64,000 nucleotides of DNA from Kocuria sp. (GCA_030524035.1 JAUNHG010000002.1:372001-436000); one strand, 5' to 3'. Positions 1 through 9,554 are shown, counted from the first letter of the stretch. The notes: a model not told the origin generated them from the letters alone. Numbers and translations: made by a program.

Positions 1-1
1 T

Positions 2-307
2 TGGTGGAACCGCAAGCATCCAGTTCCCTATGCGAATGCTCTTCGAGCAGGACAGTCCCCGGCCATCGGTCGAGAAACTTTAGATGCTTCCACACAACAT
101 TTTGAACGCATCATGTTAGAAACCCGCACCGTAGACGGTCTGCCTATCGAAGCGTTGGATACTGCCGGGCGCCACGAGGTAGGCGCACTGGTAGCAGACG
201 GACTGCTTGAGGGGCGCGAGGCGATCAATGGAAAAGTTGTATTGACATTACGCGGCCGTTTATTAGGGGATACTGTGGTTAGGCGTTTGTTGCCTCAATC
301 ATCGTGA
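2..307 (+). CDS. hemW: Radical SAM heme chaperone HemW, C-terminal part
   Basis: This is the last 101 codons of a gene that begins before the window; the frame opens at base 2 and stops with TGA at 305-307. The translation begins with a WWNRKHP motif, followed by a region ending GRLLGDTVVRRLL. Both are typical of the C-terminal winged-helix part of HemW, the oxygen-independent coproporphyrinogen-oxidase-like protein that inserts heme into target proteins. The radical-SAM core with its CxxxCxxC motif lies outside the window. hemW directly upstream of hrcA-dnaJ is a common actinobacterial order. The last 13 bases overlap the convergent DUF4870 gene. Confidence 0.85.
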   Translation, partial: WWNRKHPVPYANALRAGQSPAIGRETLDASTQHFERIMLETRTVDGLPIEALDTAGRHEVGALVADGLLEGREAINGKVVLTLRGRLLGDTVVRRLLPQSS

Positions 308-876
308 ACTTCACGAACGCCAACGATTTCCCCGGACGCAGTGAGCGGCGCTGATGACATTCGCTCTGCCCGGCGCTCGGCTCGACGACGAGTCACAATG
401 TCGTACAAATACCAGTTAAACCGGTACACAAAAGGGCGTCCCTTATTTACCGCAATGGCTGCTTGCATAGAACACACAGCAAGGAACAGCCAGGCTCCGG
501 CAGCCGCGAGCGCAAAAACCCAACCAACATAAGGGATGAAGCCAAGCAGCGCCCCACTGATCACCGCCACAGTGGGAGCCATGGTGAAATTGGCGGCCTC
601 CAACGACTCTTGTTCAGCGAACCGTGCGCGTCCTCTGGACCACCGATGGATCACGATGGCAGGCAGGCAACCGGCGATGCCAAGCATGTGTGCCAACGTA
701 GCCATCTGCTGATCTTCGGCCACGCTCACAGTGTTGCTGGGGCGAGCAGCCAGACCCTCAAACGGTGTGTCGTCAGACTCCGCTGAACCCGTGGGCGAGG
801 ACGGTTGCCCCGAACCGGTACCTTGGGATGGTTCTTCTTCGCCGGGTCGCTGGTTGCTGTCGGTCGAAACAGCCAC
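295..876 (-). CDS. DUF4870 domain membrane protein
   Basis: A 193-residue protein starting at GTG 876, with AAGGTGGA a few bases upstream as a ribosome-binding site. The first 60 residues are rich in Ser, Pro, Gly and Glu and look disordered. The sequence AEDQQMATLAHMLGIAGCLP then opens a DUF4870-type membrane domain, with hydrophobic segments around residues 65-78, 95-120 and 123-140. The tail is basic (RRRAERRAERM). DUF4870 proteins are small membrane proteins of unknown biochemical role. It converges on hemW and overlaps its last codons. Confidence 0.8.
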   Translation of the reverse strand: MAVSTDSNQRPGEEEPSQGTGSGQPSSPTGSAESDDTPFEGLAARPSNTVSVAEDQQMATLAHMLGIAGCLPAIVIHRWSRGRARFAEQESLEAANFTMAPTVAVISGALLGFIPYVGWVFALAAAGAWLFLAVCSMQAAIAVNKGRPFVYRFNWYLYDIVTRRRAERRAERMSSAPLTASGEIVGVREVHDD

Positions 877-896
877 GGTCCACCTTCATGCTCAAC

Positions 897-914
897 ACCA
901 CACGGACGTGTGGT
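897..914 (-). terminator. Hairpin downstream of the DUF3097 gene
   Basis: ACCACAC (897-903) and GTGTGGT (908-914) form a perfect 7-bp stem with a 4-base GGAC loop. It lies 56 bases past the stop of the minus-strand DUF3097 gene and just before the DUF4870 start. It could end the DUF3097 transcript. There is no U-run, so a factor-independent terminator is only a possibility. Confidence 0.4.
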
Positions 915-969
915 TCAACGGTCAAAGATTCGCCGCCCACTGGGGGCGACGTCACGGTCATGATGTATT

Positions 970-1848
970 TTACCCGGCGTTGCTGTTCATGCCGGGGACG
1001 GTCACAAAATCTATAAGTTCCTCAACTCGGCCGAGAAGTTGTGGTTCCAGGTCCGCGTAAGTCTCCACGCGGGAAAGAATTCGACTCCATGCTTTACCCA
1101 GGTCATCTGGGGTTTCTGCCGGCCAGCCTAGCCCACGGCAGATCCCGGTTTTCCAGTCTGTGCCGTAAGGGACCTGCGGCCACGCTGTGATATTGAGCAC
1201 GGATGGTTTGACGGACTGCCAAATATCAACGTACGGGTGCCCCAGGATCAGAACATTGCCCGCAGCCGAGGGGATCCGCATGGTTTCTTCAGCGATCCGA
1301 GATTCTTTGGATCCTGCCACATGGTGGTCAATCAAGACTCCTAGTCGCCTAGTGGGACTAGGGGCAAACTGTTGAACAGTGGCTGCAAGGTCATCAATAC
1401 CGTGCAGTGGTTCCACCACAATCCCTTCCACCGCAAGGTCATGACCCCATACTTTGACGATGAGTTCAGCGTCGTGCTTACCCTCTACCCAGATGCGCGA
1501 TGCCTGGGCTGTACGTGCGCGGAAACCTTCAACCTCAACTGATCCGGAGCGGGTGTGTCGTGTAGTTGGCCGCCCAGCCTGTCTCTGCGGCTCCGTGGCA
1601 ATAACCGGTTTTCCTTCGTATAAAAAACCTGGCCCAAGGGGAAAAGCGCGGACCTTGCCCCGGCGATCTTCAAGGTTCATGACTCGCATACCGCCGATGG
1701 TTTCCACACGAACCACGGCCCCCACCCAGCCTGTCGATACTTCTTCTAGCACCATCCCAGCGGCGACAGGCAATGGCTGTGCTTGGTGTGGGCGTCGTTG
1801 CTGGTTGAGGTCTTCTAAGCTGCTTGGGCCCCACGAAGAATCTGGCAT
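970..1848 (-). CDS. DUF3097 domain-containing protein
   Basis: A 292-residue protein matching the actinobacterial DUF3097 family. The N-terminal half (VLEEVSTGWVGAVVRVE, then NLEDRRGKVRAFPLGPGFL) is followed by EGKHDAELIVKVWGHDL and VLIDHHVAGSKE, which resemble a Toprim-like acidic fold. Translation could begin 25 codons further upstream. ATG 1848 is preferred because AGGAGAG lies directly before it and family members start with a similar MPDSSWGP-like sequence. The gene is divergent from hrcA, and the stop is TAA at 970-972. No function is established for the family. Confidence 0.85.
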   Translation of the reverse strand: MPDSSWGPSSLEDLNQQRRPHQAQPLPVAAGMVLEEVSTGWVGAVVRVETIGGMRVMNLEDRRGKVRAFPLGPGFLYEGKPVIATEPQRQAGRPTTRHTRSGSVEVEGFRARTAQASRIWVEGKHDAELIVKVWGHDLAVEGIVVEPLHGIDDLAATVQQFAPSPTRRLGVLIDHHVAGSKESRIAEETMRIPSAAGNVLILGHPYVDIWQSVKPSVLNITAWPQVPYGTDWKTGICRGLGWPAETPDDLGKAWSRILSRVETYADLEPQLLGRVEELIDFVTVPGMNSNAG

Positions 1849-1988
1849 CGCTCTCCTGGCGTGTTTATTCACACCCGTACCGTGGTGAATCGCTGGAGTG
1901 CGCAGGATCACCGTGTGTTTCACATCAGCTGCGAGCGTATCAAGGGCTTAGCGTGAAGCATCTCAACGACCCGGACGGTTAGACTTCC

Positions 1989-2015
1989 TGAGCACTGCTC
2001 TAGGCTCAGTGCTAA
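1989..2015. promoter_or_regulatory. CIRCE-like HrcA operator
   Basis: TGAGCACTG (1989-1997), a 9-base spacer and CAGTGCTAA (2007-2015) reproduce the CIRCE architecture TTAGCACTC-N9-GAGTGCTAA. Eight of nine arm positions pair. The site lies 76 bases before the hrcA start codon, in the hrcA/DUF3097 intergenic region. HrcA binds CIRCE and is stabilised by GroEL, so the site implies heat-shock autoregulation of hrcA-dnaJ. The outer G/C pair is swapped relative to the consensus. Confidence 0.8.
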
Positions 2016-2091
2016 ATGCCATCCGTCTGACTGTTTGGTTGGCCCGTAGGTCTTCTGCGGGTTTGTGCGAATTGAGGTGAGGAGGAACCCC

Positions 2092-3105
2092 ATGGACCAT
2101 CCGCGCCGTGAGCTAGTTTTACAAGCCATTGTGGAGGACTATGTTCACTACGGTGAACCGGTGGGTTCCCGGGCGTTAGTTGACCGACATTCCCTAGGGG
2201 TGTCATCGGCCACCGTGCGTAATGACATGGGAGTGCTGGAAGAAGAGGGGCTGATTATGGCCCCGCACACGAGCGCTGGGCGCATTCCCACCGAGAAGGG
2301 GTACCGCGCCTTCGTGGATCGCATTACGTCACTCGAACCTCTCACCCCACCACAACGCCGCGCCATCCGCACTCTTTTGGAAAATGCCGAGGATATCGAC
2401 GATGTGATGGACCGATCCGTACGGCTGTTGTCGCAGCTCACCCACCAGGTGGCGGTCGTGCAGTATCCGGTCTCAGCAGGGGTGACAGTTCGTCACGTGG
2501 AGTTGGTGTACCTAGATGAACACACTGTTTTGGTGGTGCTTATCCCCACCGACGGTCGGGTTTCCCAGCGGACCGTGACCTTATCAACTCCCATCGATGA
2601 ACAGGTAGTGCTGGATGTTCGTGCTCGTGTGCTTGGGGCAGTCACCGCTTTAGCTATGGCGGAAGCAGCATCTGTCGTGGCTGCCAACGTGGCTCAGTCA
2701 CCGATTGAACAGCGTCCTTTGCTCACAGCTGTTGCTGAGGCTTTTGAAACTCTGACTGAAAGTAGTTCGGAACAGCGCATGGTGATGGCCGGTACGGCTA
2801 ATCTGGCCCAGGCCACGGGGGATTTTGCTCATACAATCGGTCCGGTGTTAGAAGCACTTGAAGAACAGGTGGCTTTGCTGCGCTTGTTATCAGAAATGCA
2901 GCAAGACGAACGAGGTATTGCAGTACGTATTGGCGCAGAAGATGCCTCTGATCCCTTAGTGGAAACCGCGGTGGTCGCTACCGGATACGGCCCGCAACAA
3001 AGCGCCAAATTAGGAGTTCTCGGTCCTACCCGTATGGACTACCCATACACTATGGCGGCGGTTCGAGCTGTGGCCCGGTACCTATCGCGACTTTTGGACT
3101 CCTGA
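2092..3105 (+). CDS. hrcA: Heat-inducible transcription repressor HrcA
   Basis: A 337-residue HrcA. The N-terminal winged helix has the family sequence PVGSRALVDRHSLGVSSATVRNDM (split around residues 24-47), followed by MGVLEEEGLI and the conserved APHTSAGRIPTEKGYRAFVD region. The rest is the GAF-like dimerisation domain. ATG 2092 is chosen because GAGGAGG lies just upstream; an upstream in-frame start would add nine residues. HrcA represses chaperone genes through CIRCE, and a CIRCE-like site lies 76 bases upstream. dnaJ follows after 58 bases, which include a small hairpin (3108-3125). Confidence 0.95.
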   Translation: MDHPRRELVLQAIVEDYVHYGEPVGSRALVDRHSLGVSSATVRNDMGVLEEEGLIMAPHTSAGRIPTEKGYRAFVDRITSLEPLTPPQRRAIRTLLENAEDIDDVMDRSVRLLSQLTHQVAVVQYPVSAGVTVRHVELVYLDEHTVLVVLIPTDGRVSQRTVTLSTPIDEQVVLDVRARVLGAVTALAMAEAASVVAANVAQSPIEQRPLLTAVAEAFETLTESSSEQRMVMAGTANLAQATGDFAHTIGPVLEALEEQVALLRLLSEMQQDERGIAVRIGAEDASDPLVETAVVATGYGPQQSAKLGVLGPTRMDYPYTMAAVRAVARYLSRLLDS

Positions 3106-3107
3106 AG

Positions 3108-3125
3108 CTGGTGAACAGTCACCAG
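3108..3125 (+). repeat. Intercistronic hairpin between hrcA and dnaJ
   Basis: CTGGTGA (3108-3114) and TCACCAG (3119-3125) form a perfect 7-bp stem with loop ACAG, just past the hrcA stop. It could tune hrcA/dnaJ mRNA stability or partially end transcription. There is no U-run. Confidence 0.4.
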
Positions 3126-3163
3126 AACGAATAATGATCGACAACCATGGAACGGACTAATCG

Positions 3164-4333
3164 TTGAGTGATCACTATCAGACACTAGGTGTCTCCCGCG
3201 ATGCCAGCGGCGAGGAGATCAAACGGGCTTACCGCAAGAAAGCCCGCAGCTTGCATCCGGATGTTAACCCTTCCCCGGAAGCTGCGGAAGAGTTCAAACG
3301 GGTGGCACACGCCCATGATGTTCTGTCCGACCCTGAAAAACGACGGATCTACGACGCTACTGGCGATGAAAATGGTCAAGCCGGCTTTGGCGGTGGGTTC
3401 GGAGCTGGCTTTGGCGGTTCCGGAGCCTTTGGGGGGTTTGGCGATATATTTGATGCCTTCTTCCAAGGGGGTACCGGTCAACAGGGGCCAAAATCTCGGA
3501 CTCGGCAAGGTCAAGATGCTCTGATCACTCAACGAATTTCTTTGCAGGAAGCGGTTTTTGGCACAGAAAAACGAATCTCTGTAGACACTGCCGTGGTGTG
3601 TTCTGTATGCCATGGCAGCTGCTGCCAACCAGGTACAGAACCAGAACAGTGCGGTGTGTGTGGAGGTGCGGGTCAGGTACGTCAACCCATTCGCTCCCCG
3701 TTAGGTACGGTGATGACTGTCGCGCCCTGTCATGCGTGCGAAGGATTCGGCACCGTGATCAAAAGTCCATGTCAAGAGTGCTATGGGCAGGGCCGGGTGC
3801 GCGATAAGCGGCAGCTAAACGTCAAGATTCCGGCGGGTGTGGGCACGGGGACGCGCATTCGTCTGACGGGGCAAGGCGAAGCTGGCACTGCAGGGGGGCC
3901 AAACGGTGACCTTTACGTGGAAACCAGGGTCGAGAAAGACCCCACTTTCCGGCGCGACGGTGATGATCTCCATATGGTGGTTCGGGTGCCCATGGTGGCC
4001 GCTGCCCTTGGTACCACGCTGAAAGTTGACACGTTTGATGGCCCACAAGACGTCGCAGTGGAACCTGGTACTCAGTCTGGTCAAACTCGCATGATTGATG
4101 GTTTGGGCGTGGGTAAACTCAACGCGCGTGATGGTGCCCGCGGCAACCTGATGATTCACGTAGAAGTAGACACACCCTCCAAGTTGGATGACCGTCAACG
4201 TGAGTTGTTGCAGGAGTTCGCCCAATTGCGCGGGGAGCACGAACACACCGGGACTGCTGTGAGCAACACAGCTGAACGCGGTTCTGGCAGCGGATTCTTC
4301 TCCCGGCTGCGGGATCGGTTTTCTGACCAGTGA
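3164..4333 (+). CDS. dnaJ: Chaperone protein DnaJ
   Basis: A 389-residue type I DnaJ. The J domain (residues 1-70) has the HPD motif that stimulates the DnaK ATPase. A Gly/Phe-rich stretch follows (about 75-105), then four CxxCxGxG-type zinc repeats ([32 protein letters not shown]); the first ends in Cys instead of Gly. The C-terminal substrate-binding domains complete the protein. The start is TTG 3164, fixed by the family N-terminus [14 protein letters not shown]. No strong ribosome-binding site precedes it. It overlaps rsmE by four bases (GTGA). It is probably the DnaJ2 paralogue associated with hrcA. Confidence 0.95.
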   Translation: MSDHYQTLGVSRDASGEEIKRAYRKKARSLHPDVNPSPEAAEEFKRVAHAHDVLSDPEKRRIYDATGDENGQAGFGGGFGAGFGGSGAFGGFGDIFDAFFQGGTGQQGPKSRTRQGQDALITQRISLQEAVFGTEKRISVDTAVVCSVCHGSCCQPGTEPEQCGVCGGAGQVRQPIRSPLGTVMTVAPCHACEGFGTVIKSPCQECYGQGRVRDKRQLNVKIPAGVGTGTRIRLTGQGEAGTAGGPNGDLYVETRVEKDPTFRRDGDDLHMVVRVPMVAAALGTTLKVDTFDGPQDVAVEPGTQSGQTRMIDGLGVGKLNARDGARGNLMIHVEVDTPSKLDDRQRELLQEFAQLRGEHEHTGTAVSNTAERGSGSGFFSRLRDRFSDQ

Positions 4334-5115
4334 CCCTGCCAGTTTTTAAATCTGATGTTGCCCTCATGGGGCACCAGCCCGGACAACAGTTTGTGCTTTC
4401 CGGACCGGAGGCCCGTCACGCGGTGACGGTTCGCCGGTTGGGGCCAGGCCAATGGCTAGATGTCGTGGACGGCGAGGGTGTGCGGGTGCGCGCTCAGGTG
4501 GTTTCTGCCGATACTCAACGTTTAGTACTCGCCGTGCAGGAGGTCCACCGCACGGAGGCTCCTTCGGTGCGGCTCATGCTCGTGCAGGCTTTGGCTAAAG
4601 CAGATCGTGATCTTCAGGCTGTTGAATCGTGCACAGAACTTGGCGTAGATGACGTTGTTGCCTGGCAAGCAGATCGTTCGGTGGCCAGATTTCGGGAGGG
4701 CCGCAAACAGAAACAGCTCGATAAGTGGCGGAACACCATTACGGCAGCAGCCAAGCAGTCGCGTCGCAGTCGATGGCCGGTGCTGTGGGATCCCGTAGAT
4801 ACCGCAGGGTTGACGAATCTCATGGCCTCCTCCCCACAAACCTTCTGGGTGGTCTTACATGAAAAGGCTGAGCAGACATTGATTGGGCTTTTTCAACAGC
4901 ATCAGGACGTGTCCGTGGGGTCGGAAGTAAGCCGCGTGGCCTTGGTGGTGGGGCCTGAAGGCGGAATTAGTGACGCGGAAATTGATCAGCTGACCGCGCG
5001 CGGAGCCCGCACGGCCCTACTGGGGCCTGATGTGCTGCGATCCTCGACTGCCGGGCCAGCTGGCATGGTATTGGTGAATATGTTCACCGGGCGGTGGAAC
5101 TCAACGCCCCACTAG
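4330..5115 (+). CDS. rsmE: 16S rRNA (uracil-1498-N3)-methyltransferase RsmE
   Basis: A 261-residue SPOUT methyltransferase that methylates N3 of U1498 in 16S rRNA. An N-terminal PUA-like domain ([19 protein letters not shown]) precedes the trefoil-knot SAM site with [13 protein letters not shown] and [15 protein letters not shown] 4330 overlaps the dnaJ TGA, so the two are translationally coupled. In Arthrobacter-type genomes a HIT-family gene often lies between rsmE and phoH; it is absent here. Confidence 0.93.
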   Translation: MTLPVFKSDVALMGHQPGQQFVLSGPEARHAVTVRRLGPGQWLDVVDGEGVRVRAQVVSADTQRLVLAVQEVHRTEAPSVRLMLVQALAKADRDLQAVESCTELGVDDVVAWQADRSVARFREGRKQKQLDKWRNTITAAAKQSRRSRWPVLWDPVDTAGLTNLMASSPQTFWVVLHEKAEQTLIGLFQQHQDVSVGSEVSRVALVVGPEGGISDAEIDQLTARGARTALLGPDVLRSSTAGPAGMVLVNMFTGRWNSTPH

Positions 5116-5215
5116 TTGTTGTGGCAACAGCACAGCACTATGAGGCCTTCTGGCGGTACGCTGGGGGAGAGTTCTCCGATCGCGAAAGAGAGTTGCTGGC
5201 CTCTGGCCGTCGCTT

Positions 5216-6226
5216 ATGCAAGATTCCACATCAGTACCGCTGCAGAACACGTCCGGGGTAGAAAGCGCGAGCCGGCAACGCCGTGTTGTCACTTTTGCGG
5301 ATCGAGAGATGATGGTGCGTTGCTTGGGGCAGGCAGATGCTGCGCTGGGCCAGATTGAGCGTTTCCGCCCAGGAATCAAACTCCTGGCCAGAGACCTTCA
5401 GGTGATAGCGGAAGGTACGGCTGAGGACGTGACCATCGTCGTGGCCTTGCTTACTGAACTTCAGTTGCTTGCAAGCACCTCCACCCTCATTACTGAACAG
5501 GTGATTGACCAGGTGATGGGCATGCTGGCCCGAGACGGCGCATCGCGACCCTCTGCGGCGCTGAATCAACATATTCTTTCTTCCCGCGGCCGCAATATCC
5601 GTCCCAAGACACTCAATCAGAAGCTCTATACCGATGCGATTGATCAGAACACTGTGGTGTTTGGTATTGGTCCGGCGGGCACTGGCAAAACGTATTTAGC
5701 AATGGCCAAAGCCGTTCAAGCTTTACATGCCAAGGAAGTGGCCCGCATCATCCTGACTCGCCCTGCCGTGGAAGCTGGTGAGCGATTAGGGTTTTTGCCC
5801 GGAAGCCTAACCGACAAAATTGATCCTTATTTACGGCCGCTTTACGACGCTTTGCACGAGATGCTTGACCCCGAATCCATTCCTAAGTTCATGGAGGCCG
5901 GCACTATTGAGGTAGCTCCGCTGGCTTATATGCGGGGGAGAACGTTGAATGATGCTTTCATTATTTTAGATGAGGCTCAGAATACTACGCCCGAGCAGAT
6001 GAAAATGTTCCTCACTAGGTTGGGATTTGGTTCCAAAATGGTGATTACCGGGGATATCACACAGGTTGATTTACCCGGAGGTAGACTATCTGGTTTGCGA
6101 CGAGTTCAAACAATTCTGCGCGGCATTGAAGACATTGCATTTCCGGTGCTGACCAGTGAGGATGTCGTGAGACATGAGTTGGTTGGCAGGATTGTGGATG
6201 CTTACGAGCAAGGGGAACGGGCATGA
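5216..6226 (+). CDS. PhoH family protein
   Basis: A 336-residue PhoH-like ATPase. The P-loop [11 protein letters not shown] lies near residue 150, followed by [18 protein letters not shown] and the Walker B region [11 protein letters not shown], all typical of the family. PhoH proteins are linked to RNA metabolism and commonly sit beside ybeY. ATG 5216 gives a short variable N-terminus before the conserved [16 protein letters not shown]. The stop overlaps the ybeY start (ATGA at 6223-6226). Confidence 0.92.
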   Translation: MQDSTSVPLQNTSGVESASRQRRVVTFADREMMVRCLGQADAALGQIERFRPGIKLLARDLQVIAEGTAEDVTIVVALLTELQLLASTSTLITEQVIDQVMGMLARDGASRPSAALNQHILSSRGRNIRPKTLNQKLYTDAIDQNTVVFGIGPAGTGKTYLAMAKAVQALHAKEVARIILTRPAVEAGERLGFLPGSLTDKIDPYLRPLYDALHEMLDPESIPKFMEAGTIEVAPLAYMRGRTLNDAFIILDEAQNTTPEQMKMFLTRLGFGSKMVITGDITQVDLPGGRLSGLRRVQTILRGIEDIAFPVLTSEDVVRHELVGRIVDAYEQGERA

Positions 6227-6738
6227 ACGTTGATATTCATCTGCAGCATGCCCCCGATCTTCTACCGACCGACCAGCAACAAGATCGCGCAGCCTGGGCC
6301 GCTTACCAGCCACAGCGGCAGATGCAGCTAATCCAACATTGTTACCGGGCATTGCACCTGGCGGATTCGGTTGAATTATCCGTTTCAGTAGTGGATAAGA
6401 CGGAGATGGAGCGTCTTCATCTGGATTGGATGGGACTTCCCGGCCCAACAGATGTGATGTCTTTTCCCATGGATGAGCTCCGTCAGGGAAGCTCTGATGC
6501 CCCAACAGAAGGGACCCTAGGGGATATTGTGCTTTGTCCGCCGGTGGCTGCTGCACAGGCTGCCGCAAACGGGCACTCGACGGAAGATGAGTTTTTTCTG
6601 CTCACTGTTCACGGGATTCTGCACCTTCTGGGACACGATCATCGTGAAAACCACGAACGTGAGGTCATGTTTCAACTGCAACGTGATCTTTTGCGAGATT
6701 TCCTGGGCAGAGATGCACCCGTGGAAACCATGCACTGA
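6223..6738 (+). CDS. ybeY: Endoribonuclease YbeY (rRNA maturation factor)
   Basis: A 171-residue UPF0054/YbeY protein. The zinc-binding signature [11 protein letters not shown] lies near residues 129-139 and supplies the three His ligands of this single-strand endoribonuclease, which acts in 16S rRNA 3' end maturation and ribosome quality control. The family sequence [12 protein letters not shown] is also present. It overlaps phoH by ATGA. Many actinobacteria have a CBS/CNNM transporter gene between ybeY and era; here era follows after 38 bases. Confidence 0.94.
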   Translation: MNVDIHLQHAPDLLPTDQQQDRAAWAAYQPQRQMQLIQHCYRALHLADSVELSVSVVDKTEMERLHLDWMGLPGPTDVMSFPMDELRQGSSDAPTEGTLGDIVLCPPVAAAQAAANGHSTEDEFFLLTVHGILHLLGHDHRENHEREVMFQLQRDLLRDFLGRDAPVETMH

Positions 6739-6776
6739 AGAACCACGCCATGTGTGTGCGCTGAAAGGAGCCTTCT

Positions 6777-7808
6777 ATGGGGGAAAAATTTTCCTCCACT
6801 GCCCGTGATTTTAGGGCGGGTTTCGCCGTCTTGGTGGGACGCCCTAACGCAGGTAAATCAACACTGACCAACGCCTTGGTCGGTCAGAAGGTGGCAATCA
6901 CCTCTAATCGACCTCAGACCACCCGACATACCATTCGTGGCATCGTGCACCGGCCCCATGGCCAACTGATTTTGGTGGATACTCCAGGTGTGCACCGACC
7001 GCGGACTTTATTGGGTGAGCGCCTCAATGACTTGGTGTCAGAAACCCTCAGCGAGGTCGATGTGCTGGGGTTATGCATTCCCGCCAACGAAAAAATTGGC
7101 CCCGGGGACAAATTTGTTGCCGAACAACTTGCACGGGTCGGTGGATCCCCCATCGTTGCCATCGTGACCAAATCCGATACCGTCAACCGACAACAACTCA
7201 GTCAACAGTTGGTGGCAGTTGACGCCTTGGGGCGTGACGTTATAGGGGCTGAATTTGCCGATAACGAACGGCGCAAGCAACGACGAGCCCACAAAAAAGG
7301 CACCGAATATCACGCCACAGCACCCCCAGAAGATCTAGGGTTCACGGACGTCATTCCGGTCAGCGCTGTGGATGGGTTCCAGGTGGATGCTTTAGGGAAG
7401 TTGCTGATTGATCACATGCCGATATCACCACCGTTGTACCCGGACGGTGAGCTGACGGACGAGCCAGAACACACCATGATCGCTGAGCTGGTTCGGGAAG
7501 CTGCTTTGGAAGGTGTACGGGACGAACTTCCACACTCTCTGGCAGCAGTGTGCGAGGACGTGATTCCGCGACAAGGGCGTCCGGAAAATAACCCCATGGT
7601 GGATGTTCATGTGTCTTTATTCGTCGAACGACCGTCCCAGAAAGCGATCGTCATTGGTAAGGGGGGCGCACGGTTGCGGGAAATCGGGGCGAAGTCACGG
7701 TCTCAGATTGAAAAACTTTTAGGCACCAAAGTCTACCTGGATTTACACGTCAAGGTGGCTAAGGAGTGGCAGAAAGACCCCCGACAACTGTCCCGTTTGG
7801 GGTTCTGA
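6777..7808 (+). CDS. era: GTPase Era
   Basis: A 343-residue Era GTPase involved in 30S assembly. G1 is GRPNAGKST, G3 is DTPG, the G4 position reads TKSD and G5 is near VSAV. The C-terminal KH domain has IGKGGARLREIG and binds the 16S rRNA 3' end. ATG 6777 follows AAAGGAG. Between G4 and G5, around residues 155-185, there is an extra basic stretch (NERRKQRRAHKKG) that E. coli Era lacks; it may be a lineage-specific RNA-contacting insert. It clusters with ybeY and phoH, all ribosome-maturation genes. Confidence 0.95.
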   Translation: MGEKFSSTARDFRAGFAVLVGRPNAGKSTLTNALVGQKVAITSNRPQTTRHTIRGIVHRPHGQLILVDTPGVHRPRTLLGERLNDLVSETLSEVDVLGLCIPANEKIGPGDKFVAEQLARVGGSPIVAIVTKSDTVNRQQLSQQLVAVDALGRDVIGAEFADNERRKQRRAHKKGTEYHATAPPEDLGFTDVIPVSAVDGFQVDALGKLLIDHMPISPPLYPDGELTDEPEHTMIAELVREAALEGVRDELPHSLAAVCEDVIPRQGRPENNPMVDVHVSLFVERPSQKAIVIGKGGARLREIGAKSRSQIEKLLGTKVYLDLHVKVAKEWQKDPRQLSRLGF

Positions 7809-7975
7809 ACCCACGCCCACTGGCTGCTGATGTGAAATCTGCGATGCGTGACGGCGCGCACTTGGTTACACGATCAGACGGTAAGGGGCGTAATCTCTAC
7901 GCCGTATCTTGTGAATCTTCGTCCTTTAAGACTCGCGATCCCATCGCGTAGCCACGATCCACTGGAGCCCGATTC

Positions 7976-9523
7976 GTGAAGCACAGTACCTCCGCCGGCG
8001 AGCGCACGCCGTGGGCTGATACCCGCCAAGCGGGGCGGCACTGGAGCGCCCACGCTGGCCGAAGTCCTGCCACGCGCTGGGCTCTCATCAGTTTGGCGAT
8101 GGGCCTGGTGGTGCTCCTGGCAATCGGTGGTTTGGGAATTTATCGGTTACAACAGAACCTGATGACCAGCCCTCTGAACTTGGGTAATGAACAACTGGCA
8201 GATGATGGGCCCACAGATATCTTGATCATGGGTTCGGATACCCGCCGCGGTGAAGGTAACGACCAGTACGGGGAAGTTGAAAAAGGTAACGGTGATGGGC
8301 GCACCGATGTGATGATGTTGCTGCACATCTCCGAAAGTCGGGATAACGTCACGGTAGTTTCTTTCCAGCGTGACCTGATCGTGGATATTCCGGAGTGCAC
8401 AGATCCCAGTACGGGGGAAGTTCATGAGGCCATGGACAACGCGATGCTCAATACGGCCGCAGAAAACGGTGGACCTGGGTGTACTGTGGCCACGATCAAC
8501 CAGATGACCGGGTTGAATATTGATCACTTTATGCTGGCTGACTTCAATGCCGTCACCCAGCTATCTCGCTCGGTCGGCGGAGTTGACGTTTGCGTGAATC
8601 AGGCTGTGGACGATCCAAAATCGGGATTGGATTTGCCCGCTGGTGTCTCCAGCATCGAAGGGGAGCAGGCTTTGGCCTTCCTGCGTTCTCGTGCAGCGTT
8701 TGGCGACGGTGGTGATGAATCCAGAATTCGCTCTCAACAGCAGTTCATGGCTTCTTTGGCCCGTAAGGTCAAGGAAGAAGGCACGTTAACGAATCCCGGG
8801 AAGTTGTACGAAATCGCGGACGTGATGACCAGTAATCTTCATGTGGATGAAGGACTCGGCAACATCACGCGCATTGTGAGTATCGCGGGGATGATGTCCG
8901 GCGTGGATCTATCCAATGTAGTGTTTGTGAGCGCTCCCAGTGAGGTGTATCCGAAGGATCCCAACCGGTTGCAGTTGGCTGATCCGCAGGCGGAGGAACT
9001 GTTTCAGATCTTGCGTGATGACGGTTCTCTGACGGACCAAGAGCAAATCACCCCTGATGCTACACAGACCGCCACAGCGACTTTCACGCCGCAACCGTCG
9101 TCCACTGGTCCTGATGATCTGGCTCTTGAACAGCCGACGGATGGTGCGTCGGTGTTGTTATTCAATCCCGCAGATATCCCGATTGAGGTTGTGGATGCCT
9201 CTGGGACTGATGGTCGTGCTGCGGAAGTGATAAAAATTCTGAGCAAGGCTGATTACACCCAGACAACAGAAGGCGATAGCTCATCACAGTCCTTGCCCGG
9301 TACTCAGGTGTTCTACGGCCCTGGTTGGCAATCAGCAGCCCAACAGGTAGCGGATGAGCTCGGAATACCACACGCCCAGTTGGTGGCATCGGGGGACGCT
9401 GACGCCACGGTGCAGTTAATGATTGGTGAAGATTTCACATCCGGGGATCGCATGAAGTCAGAGGGTGTCGTACCCAAGGGACTCTCGGGCCAAACCGCTG
9501 AACAGTTCACGTGCCAGCAGTGA
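7976..9523 (+). CDS. LytR-CpsA-Psr (LCP) family cell-wall ligase with LytR_C domain
   Basis: A 515-residue protein with a cytoplasmic basic N-terminus and one membrane helix (about residues 38-58). The extracellular LCP domain carries DILIMGSDTR, GRTDVMMLLHI, VVSFQRDLIVDIPE and the later RSRAAFGDGGDESRIRSQQQF motif. A Thr/Ser/Pro linker (about 355-385) leads to a C-terminal LytR_C domain. LCP enzymes transfer glycopolymers from lipid carriers onto peptidoglycan; in actinobacteria this includes arabinogalactan or teichoic-acid-like polymers. The Arg and Asp residues that bind polyprenyl phosphate appear present. The start is GTG 7976 with TGGAG upstream. The natural substrate cannot be told from sequence. 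Confidence 0.9.
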   Translation: MKHSTSAGERTPWADTRQAGRHWSAHAGRSPATRWALISLAMGLVVLLAIGGLGIYRLQQNLMTSPLNLGNEQLADDGPTDILIMGSDTRRGEGNDQYGEVEKGNGDGRTDVMMLLHISESRDNVTVVSFQRDLIVDIPECTDPSTGEVHEAMDNAMLNTAAENGGPGCTVATINQMTGLNIDHFMLADFNAVTQLSRSVGGVDVCVNQAVDDPKSGLDLPAGVSSIEGEQALAFLRSRAAFGDGGDESRIRSQQQFMASLARKVKEEGTLTNPGKLYEIADVMTSNLHVDEGLGNITRIVSIAGMMSGVDLSNVVFVSAPSEVYPKDPNRLQLADPQAEELFQILRDDGSLTDQEQITPDATQTATATFTPQPSSTGPDDLALEQPTDGASVLLFNPADIPIEVVDASGTDGRAAEVIKILSKADYTQTTEGDSSSQSLPGTQVFYGPGWQSAAQQVADELGIPHAQLVASGDADATVQLMIGEDFTSGDRMKSEGVVPKGLSGQTAEQFTCQQ

Positions 9524-9530
9524 GTTGCGT

Positions 9531-9545
9531 GCCACGATCCGTGGC
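9531..9545 (+). terminator. Short hairpin after the LCP gene
   Basis: GCCACG (9531-9536) and CGTGGC (9540-9545) form a 6-bp stem with an ATC loop, eight bases past the LCP stop. It could be a weak terminator that also lies in the upstream promoter zone of the leuA leader. No T-run follows. Confidence 0.35.
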
Positions 9546-9554
9546 GACAAGTGG

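Noticed and set aside
5121-5261. A 46-codon frame (GTG start) between rsmE and phoH reading MATAQHYEAFWRYAGGEF...
   Set aside because: The composition looks coding-like, but there is no ribosome-binding site, it overlaps the phoH start and no family was recognised. It could be a remnant.
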